Of a stretch of DNA of 64,000 nt, positions 59,275 through 64,000 are shown one piece after another. Source of the stretch: Coriobacteriaceae bacterium (GTDB lineage: Bacteria > Actinomycetota > Coriobacteriia > Coriobacteriales > Coriobacteriaceae). The stretch spans positions 1,426,001 to 1,490,000 of the forward strand of contig DAJPGB010000001.1 of the NCBI GenBank assembly GCA_025992855.1, written 5' to 3'. The notes beneath the pieces are model-generated. The model had not been told where the DNA came from and searched no databases. It saw nothing but the letters and a program-made list of their open reading frames with translations. The position numbers and the translations under genes are program-made. Every line of letters begins with the position of its first letter. The stretch's first letter is position 1.

Positions 59275-59874
59275 TTGGGCCGTGCTGGGGATATGACGCC
59301 GCCTTTGCGTTGGCGGTTGGGTGTTGCTGGTGGGGTGGCGCTGGCTGTGTTGCTTGTTGACCAGCTGACCAAGCTTGCGGTTCGTGCCGTGGGCGAAGCT
59401 TTGCATGTGACTGTCATCCCCGGTGTCATCGACTTTATGTTTGTCCGCAATATCGGTGCTGCCTTTAGCATGGGCGAGGGGCATGGCATCGCGTTTGCCG
59501 TGCTGGCGTTGGCGGTCATTATCGCTATTGCCGTGTACCTCGTTCGTGCACCCCAGCTCGCCCATCTTGAGGTTGTGGGCATGGCGATGGTTGCGGGCGG
59601 TGCTATCGGCAACGCTATCGATCGTTTGGCCTTTGGCTTTGTGACCGATTTTATTGCCACCACTTTCATCGACTTCCCTGTCTTTAACGTGGCCGATATC
59701 GGCATTACCGCGGGCGTCGTGCTCGCCCTCATCGGCTACATGTTCTTGAGCCCTGCGGCCCGCGAAGTTGATGCGACTGCCGAGCTCAATGCCCGTGATG
59801 AGGCACGCGCCAAGCGCAAAGCCAAGCAGCGTGGGGAGCGTGCCCGTAAGATTCGCGAAAGGAATGAGCGTTAA
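59275..59874 (+). CDS. lspA: Lipoprotein signal peptidase
   Basis: A 199-residue signal peptidase II with four membrane helices. Catalytic aspartates are in GNAIDRLAFGFVTDFI and FNVADIGI. It would process the lipoproteins seen in this window (CotH kinase, 17523 gene). The start is TTG 59275 with GAGGGTAGGGG upstream; ATG 59293 is an alternative. The C-terminal ~40 residues are an unusual Lys/Arg/Glu-rich cytosolic tail. Its stop overlaps the next start by one base. Confidence 0.9.
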   Translation: MGRAGDMTPPLRWRLGVAGGVALAVLLVDQLTKLAVRAVGEALHVTVIPGVIDFMFVRNIGAAFSMGEGHGIAFAVLALAVIIAIAVYLVRAPQLAHLEVVGMAMVAGGAIGNAIDRLAFGFVTDFIATTFIDFPVFNVADIGITAGVVLALIGYMFLSPAAREVDATAELNARDEARAKRKAKQRGERARKIRERNER

Positions 59875-60887
59875 TGGCCGACATCCATATTCTTGTTGCC
59901 GACGATTGCTCTAGTCAGCGTCTCGACGCCTTTCTTGGTGCCAACGACGGCTGCCCCACGCGCTCTGCCTGTGCGCATCTGATCGAGGGCGGTGCCGTTG
60001 CCGTCAACGGCGAGACTTGCCTGTCCAAAAAGTATGCCGTGCGCTCCGGTGACCGCATCTCGGTCGACTTGCCCGAGCCACATGATCCGACCGACGTAAT
60101 TCCCGAGGCCATTCCCCTCGATATCCGCTACGAGGACGACTACCTCATCGTGCTCTCCAAACAGCGCGGCCTGGTGTGCCATCCCGCCCACGGCCACGAG
60201 AGCGGCACCCTTGCGAACGCTCTGGTCTACCACTGCGGTATCGACCATCTTGGTACCGTGCAGGGTGAGGACCGCCCCGGCATCGTGCATCGCCTGGATC
60301 GCGATACCTCGGGCCTTATGCTCGCGGCAAAAGACGACGACACCCAGCGCGCGCTTCAAAATCTTATCCGCACGCGCACGCTCGACCGTCGCTATATCAC
60401 GCTCGTTCACGGTCACATCGCTATGGATGAGGGCACCATTAACACCGGCATTGCCCGCTCTACGCGTGACCGTGTCAAGATGGCGGTTTCGGACGATCCC
60501 TTTGCCCGTCAGGCCATTACGACCTTTAAAGTCCTCGAGCGCTTTGATTCCACGCGCTTTGACGATGGTTATACGCTCGTTGAGTGCCATCTGTTTACCG
60601 GTCGCACGCACCAGATTCGCGTGCATATGCGTCATATCAACCACGCCTGCGTGGGCGATCCACTCTACGGCAAGTGCGATGCGCGCGCCGACCAGGGCCT
60701 GACCAGGCAGTTCCTTCATTCCTGGCGCGTGGCGTTCGACCATCCCGTGACGGGGGAGCGCATTGAGTGCCGCGACGAGTTGCCGTGGGATCTCGCTGCG
60801 GTTCTCGACGATCTGGCCCCGCGTTCACTCGGTCGCACTGCCGTTGGAGATGAAATCGTTCCGCAGCTCGGTCTTCTCGAAGCCTAG
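59874..60887 (+). CDS. rluD: RluA-family 23S rRNA pseudouridine synthase
   Basis: A 337-residue protein with an N-terminal S4 domain (SQRLDAFLGANDGCPTRSAC) and an RluA catalytic domain with HRLDRDTSGLMLAAK, where the Asp is the nucleophile, and GRTHQIRVHMRHI. The lspA-rluD pairing is common. Target position (1911/1915/1917 if RluD) is by similarity only. Confidence 0.88.
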   Translation: MADIHILVADDCSSQRLDAFLGANDGCPTRSACAHLIEGGAVAVNGETCLSKKYAVRSGDRISVDLPEPHDPTDVIPEAIPLDIRYEDDYLIVLSKQRGLVCHPAHGHESGTLANALVYHCGIDHLGTVQGEDRPGIVHRLDRDTSGLMLAAKDDDTQRALQNLIRTRTLDRRYITLVHGHIAMDEGTINTGIARSTRDRVKMAVSDDPFARQAITTFKVLERFDSTRFDDGYTLVECHLFTGRTHQIRVHMRHINHACVGDPLYGKCDARADQGLTRQFLHSWRVAFDHPVTGERIECRDELPWDLAAVLDDLAPRSLGRTAVGDEIVPQLGLLEA

Positions 60888-60905
60888 CCAGTATTAGGTG
60901 GTTTC

Positions 60906-60935
60906 TTGAACTCGGTAAGCCTGCGGTAAGATATA
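60906..60935 (+). promoter_or_regulatory. Possible promoter of the GT2 gene
   Basis: TTGAAC (60906-60911), 18 bases, GATATA (60930-60935). Confidence 0.45.
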
Positions 60936-60969
60936 CGATTGTTTACGTTACGCGTTGCTGGGAGCCTGC

Positions 60970-62265
60970 ATGCTCGCCTTTTTACAAACCAACACACCCA
61001 TCGTGATCTTCAACCAGATTGTCGTCACGCTGCTCACGGTCTGCTTTCTGTACCAGGTGGTCTTCTTTGTCATTGGCGCTCTTCGTGGCGAGGTCGCGCC
61101 TCCCAAGGCCAAAAAACTCCATCGCTATGCCTTTTTTATCGCGGCGCATAATGAGGAGGCCGTGATCGCCAACCTCGTTCGCTCCATCAAGGACCAGGAT
61201 TATCCGTCCGAGCTCATCGAGGTTTTCGTGGTCGCCGATGCCTGCACCGACAACACGGCGCAGCTCGCGCGCGAGGCCGGTGCCATTGTTTACGAGCGCA
61301 ATGACCTGGCCCGCAAGGGCAAAAGCTGGGTCATGGACTTTGGCTTCGACCGCATTCTCAACGAGTATCCCGACACGTTTGAGGGCTACTTTATCTTCGA
61401 TGCCGATAACGTTATCTCCCGCGATTACGTTTCCAAGATGAATGATGCCTTTGACCAGGGCTTCCATGTGGTCACGAGCTATCGCAATTCCAAGAACTTC
61501 GGCAGCTCGTGGATCTCGGCTGCTAATGCCACGTGGTATCTACGCGAGGCGCGCTTCCTCAACAACGCGCGTAATATCTGCAAGACGTCCTGCGCTGTTT
61601 CGGGTTCGGGTTACCTTATCTCGTCAAGCGTTATCGAGGGCATGCACGGTTGGCAGTTCCACACGCTGACCGAGGACATTCAGTTCACTACGTTCTGCGC
61701 TATTCACGGTATTCGCATTGGCTATGCGCCGGCGGAGTTCTTTGACGAACAACCCGTGACGTTTAAGGCGTCCTGGAAACAGCGCATGCGTTGGACCAAG
61801 GGCTTCTACCAGGTGTTCTTTACTTACGGTAAGCACCTGATCAAGTCGGCCTTCCGCTACCATCGCTTTGCCGCCTACGACATGTTCATGACGATCGCCC
61901 CGGGTATGCTGCTGTCGCTCATCTCGATGCTCGCCAATGCGACGTTCCTGATCGTGGGTGGACTCTCGCACGGCTTTTTGGCTACCGAAGTCGAGATGCA
62001 GGCCTGTGCCGCGTCGCTCATTATGACCTTCGCCATGATGTACCAGACCTTCTTTATCCTGGCGCTGCTCACGACTATCTTTGAGTACAAGCATATTCAC
62101 TGCGCGCAAAAGTGGCGTCTGGTGACTAACCTGTTTACCTTCCCGATCTTTATGTTCAGCTATATCCCTATCACGGTGGCCGCGCTGTTCCTGAAGGTCG
62201 ACTGGGTTCCTACCCAGCATGCCGTAAACGTCACCCTCGACGAGGTCATGCAAGGTGCCAAATAA
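60970..62265 (+). CDS. Membrane GT2 glycosyltransferase
   Basis: A 431-residue processive-type family 2 glycosyltransferase. One N-terminal helix, a GT-A domain with FIAAHNEEAVIANLV, the metal-binding DAD in FIFDADN, TEDIQF and the QRMRW acceptor motif, then three or four C-terminal helices. This layout resembles cellulose/hyaluronan/poly-GlcNAc-type synthases; product unknown. ATG 60970 has GGGAG 5 bases upstream. No export partner or regulator adjacent. Confidence 0.85.
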   Translation: MLAFLQTNTPIVIFNQIVVTLLTVCFLYQVVFFVIGALRGEVAPPKAKKLHRYAFFIAAHNEEAVIANLVRSIKDQDYPSELIEVFVVADACTDNTAQLAREAGAIVYERNDLARKGKSWVMDFGFDRILNEYPDTFEGYFIFDADNVISRDYVSKMNDAFDQGFHVVTSYRNSKNFGSSWISAANATWYLREARFLNNARNICKTSCAVSGSGYLISSSVIEGMHGWQFHTLTEDIQFTTFCAIHGIRIGYAPAEFFDEQPVTFKASWKQRMRWTKGFYQVFFTYGKHLIKSAFRYHRFAAYDMFMTIAPGMLLSLISMLANATFLIVGGLSHGFLATEVEMQACAASLIMTFAMMYQTFFILALLTTIFEYKHIHCAQKWRLVTNLFTFPIFMFSYIPITVAALFLKVDWVPTQHAVNVTLDEVMQGAK

Positions 62266-62315
62266 CCACCACCAAAACCACTGCAAAGGGGACAGGCACC
62301 TTTGTGGTGGTTTTT
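62263..62315 (+). terminator. GGGGACAGGCACC-type hairpin after the GT2 gene
   Basis: AACCACTGCAAAGG, loop with GGGGACAGGCACC, CCTTTGTGGTGG then TTTTTG. The same hairpin, in the same orientation relative to its gene, ends gldA at 54477-54522. Confidence 0.82.
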
Positions 62316-62346
62316 GCTTTTGCGATGCAGCTCGAGGAGGCGTCCG

Positions 62347-62769
62347 ATGGTCTATATCCCGTTTTGGATTTGCATCTTTGCCGGCGTGGCAATTGATGCC
62401 CGAGAGCGACGGTTTCCCAATGGGCTTGCCGGCGCATGTGCCGTGGCGGCGTTGGCGGGTGTTTGGCTCGACCTCGGTTTGAACACTGCGCTTGACCACG
62501 CGGGTCTTGCCGTCATTGTGTATCTTGCTCTCGTGCTGACTGAGTCCCTCTGGCGTCGTCTTCGCCAAATCCCGGGCATCGGCATGGGGGATGCCAAGGC
62601 GCTCTTCGCGCTTTGCACGCTCGACCCTATGGGTGGCATCGTGGCATTTGCCGTCGCACTCCTGGCCCTGGCCCTCTCCTGCCTCTTCACAAAATCACGC
62701 TCCCTGCCATTGCTCCCGTTTTTGGTGCCGATTTTTGCCATAATCGAGGTCGTGGGCTGCACTTTGTAA
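62347..62769 (+). CDS. Stand-alone A24 prepilin-type peptidase
   Basis: A 140-residue membrane protein with about four helices. The two aspartates of A24 prepilin peptidases are present: D in AIDARERRFPN and D in GIGMGDAK. The N-terminal methyltransferase half of PilD/ComC is absent, as in archaeal-like or Flp/Tad-type processing enzymes. ATG 62347 has GAGGAGG upstream. No pilin genes are in view. Confidence 0.78.
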   Translation: MVYIPFWICIFAGVAIDARERRFPNGLAGACAVAALAGVWLDLGLNTALDHAGLAVIVYLALVLTESLWRRLRQIPGIGMGDAKALFALCTLDPMGGIVAFAVALLALALSCLFTKSRSLPLLPFLVPIFAIIEVVGCTL

Positions 62770-62800
62770 CCGATTGCGCATCCTTCTTAAGGAGCATGCC

Positions 62801-64000
62801 ATGGCAACTAATCAAGAAACGGCCGTCATTAAGGCGCGCATGGACCGTATTCCCTCGGCGTTGTCGCCCGAGCTTGTCGAGCGCATTGCCGCCGATCGTG
62901 CTTCGGGCTATGTCAACCCGTATCGTTGCAACGACGATCAGGTCATTCGTCGTATTGATCGCGCCGCCGACAAAGGCACGCTTATGCGTCCGGCGTTTAT
63001 GCGCGATACCGAAAAGATACTTCATCTTCCGGCGTACGCCCGTTATGCAGGCAAAACGCAGGTCTTTAGCTTCCGTAGCAATGACGATCTGTCACGCCGC
63101 GGTTTGCACGTGCAGCTCGTCTCCCGCATTGCGCGCGATATCGGTCGCGCCCTGGGGCTCAATTGCGATCTGATCGAGGCGATTGGCCTGGGTCACGACT
63201 TGGGACACACGCCTTTCGGCCATGCCGGCGAGCGCTTCCTCAACGATATCTATCATGAGCGTACGGGGCGTTATTTTTTCCATAACGTGCAGTCGGTCCG
63301 CGTGCTCGACGCACTGTACGGCCGCAACGTGTCGCTCCAGACGCTCGACGGCGTGCTATGCCATAACGGCGAGTACGAGCAACGTGTGTTTGAGCTCTCG
63401 GACATGAGCTCCTTTGACCAGTTTGACCAGACGGTTGAGGATTGCATTGCCGCGGGTTACGGCGCAATTGAGCACCTGCGTCCCATGACGCTCGAAGGCT
63501 GCGTGGTCCGCATCTCGGATATCCTTGCCTACGTGGGGCGCGATCGCCAAGACGCCATTGCAGCGGGCCTGCTGTCACCCGACGCCTTTGACGATGACCT
63601 TGGCGGTGCCTACAACAGTTGGATCCTCACGCACGCTTCCATCGATATCGTGGAGCATAGCTATGGTAAGCCGCGCATCGAGATGAGCGAGGACCTGTTT
63701 GAGGAGATCCGCCGGGCCAAGCGCGAGAACTACGAGAAGATCTATAGCAAGGGCGGTATCGAAGGCGACTCCGAGGCGGAGCTGCGCGAAGCCTTCGAAA
63801 AGCTTTACGACCGTTGCCTGCAGGATATAAACGAAGGTGACGAGTCCTCGTATATCTTTAAACACCACATTTCTCGCATCGAGCAGCAGCTTTCCTACTA
63901 CGATCGCGCCTATGCCTGGCAGGACGACAAGGATCAAGCCGTGGTGGATTATATCGCGAGCATGACGGACGGTTATTTCTGCGAACTGACGAGCAAGCTG
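62801..64000 (+). CDS. dGTPase-like HD-domain phosphohydrolase (3' end outside window)
   Basis: At least 400 residues, open to the window edge. The HD metal site is in GLGHDLGHTPFGHAGE, preceded by the RRGLHVQLVSRIARDI helix typical of deoxyguanosine triphosphate triphosphohydrolases. The N-terminus VNPYRCNDDQVIRRIDRAAD fits the family. It would hydrolyse dNTPs to deoxynucleoside and triphosphate. ATG 62801 has TAAGGAG about 6 bases upstream. Confidence 0.88.
   Translation, partial: MATNQETAVIKARMDRIPSALSPELVERIAADRASGYVNPYRCNDDQVIRRIDRAADKGTLMRPAFMRDTEKILHLPAYARYAGKTQVFSFRSNDDLSRRGLHVQLVSRIARDIGRALGLNCDLIEAIGLGHDLGHTPFGHAGERFLNDIYHERTGRYFFHNVQSVRVLDALYGRNVSLQTLDGVLCHNGEYEQRVFELSDMSSFDQFDQTVEDCIAAGYGAIEHLRPMTLEGCVVRISDILAYVGRDRQDAIAAGLLSPDAFDDDLGGAYNSWILTHASIDIVEHSYGKPRIEMSEDLFEEIRRAKRENYEKIYSKGGIEGDSEAELREAFEKLYDRCLQDINEGDESSYIFKHHISRIEQQLSYYDRAYAWQDDKDQAVVDYIASMTDGYFCELTSKL

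Noticed and set aside
1..64000. CRISPR array, rRNA genes, replication origin, prophage
   Set aside because: No regularly spaced direct repeats, no rRNA-like stretches, no DnaA-box cluster or dnaA/dnaN context, and no phage structural genes were seen.

Overview
The window looks like chromosome from a high-GC, single-membrane actinobacterium of the class Coriobacteriia, most likely Collinsella or a close relative. This is inferred from gene content, the actinobacterial order coaD / SepIVA-like / DUF177 / rpmF / plsX / acpP / rnc / smc / ftsY / ffh, and overall protein character; no rRNA is present to confirm it. Most genes are on the + strand in tight, often overlapping operons.

Layout. 1-6761: the distal end of a Pel-type exopolysaccharide operon (deacetylase C-terminus, PelF, PelG) continuing without a gap into a CotH-type kinase lipoprotein, a VTC-domain polymerase and a DUF4956 membrane protein. 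6762-11275: a sucrose regulon (LacI-type repressor, PTS EIIBC, GH32 hydrolase) with three matching operators. 11292-14468: a degenerate Cys/Met-type PLP-fold protein, a ModE-like regulator and an unusual IMP dehydrogenase. 14469-17418: palindromic intergenic elements and leuS. 17523-18095: a lipoprotein on the minus strand. 18357-29984: rimP-nusA-infB-rbfA-nrnA-truB-ribF-dnaG in one run, then rpoD. 30146-30329: two identical tRNA-Asn genes. 30524-35900: Asp23-fakA-recG-rsmD-coaD. 35969-45417: SepIVA-like, DUF177, rpmF, plsX, acpP, rnc, smc, ftsY, ffh. 45521-50326: a DUF134/NifX-like fusion, thyA-folA, an rRNA/tRNA methyltransferase and a MATE exporter. 50411-50658: a decayed cobO. 50736-53216: ftsH and a DUF523 gene. 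53146-54530: an AT-rich foreign patch with a serine-recombinase remnant and a horizontally acquired S51 peptidase. 54531-64000: gldA-like dehydrogenase, T-box plus ileS, lspA, an RluA-family pseudouridine synthase, a GT2 glycosyltransferase, a lone A24 peptidase and the start of a dGTPase-like gene.

How it works together. Most of the window is core information processing: translation initiation and ribosome maturation, replication priming, the primary sigma factor, SRP targeting, chromosome condensation and lipid precursor synthesis. The accessory interest lies in the exopolysaccharide/VTC operon at the left end, a family of nested-palindrome intergenic elements (about 6.8, 14.5, 14.75 and 59.0 kb), recurring GGGGACAGGCACC-type hairpins used as terminators (54.5 and 62.3 kb), and the recombinase scar at 53.2 kb.

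Gene starts were moved inward from the longest possible ORF where Shine-Dalgarno position, lipobox or family N-terminus favoured it; these choices are given entry by entry. All family assignments are by eye from protein motifs; no database search was run.
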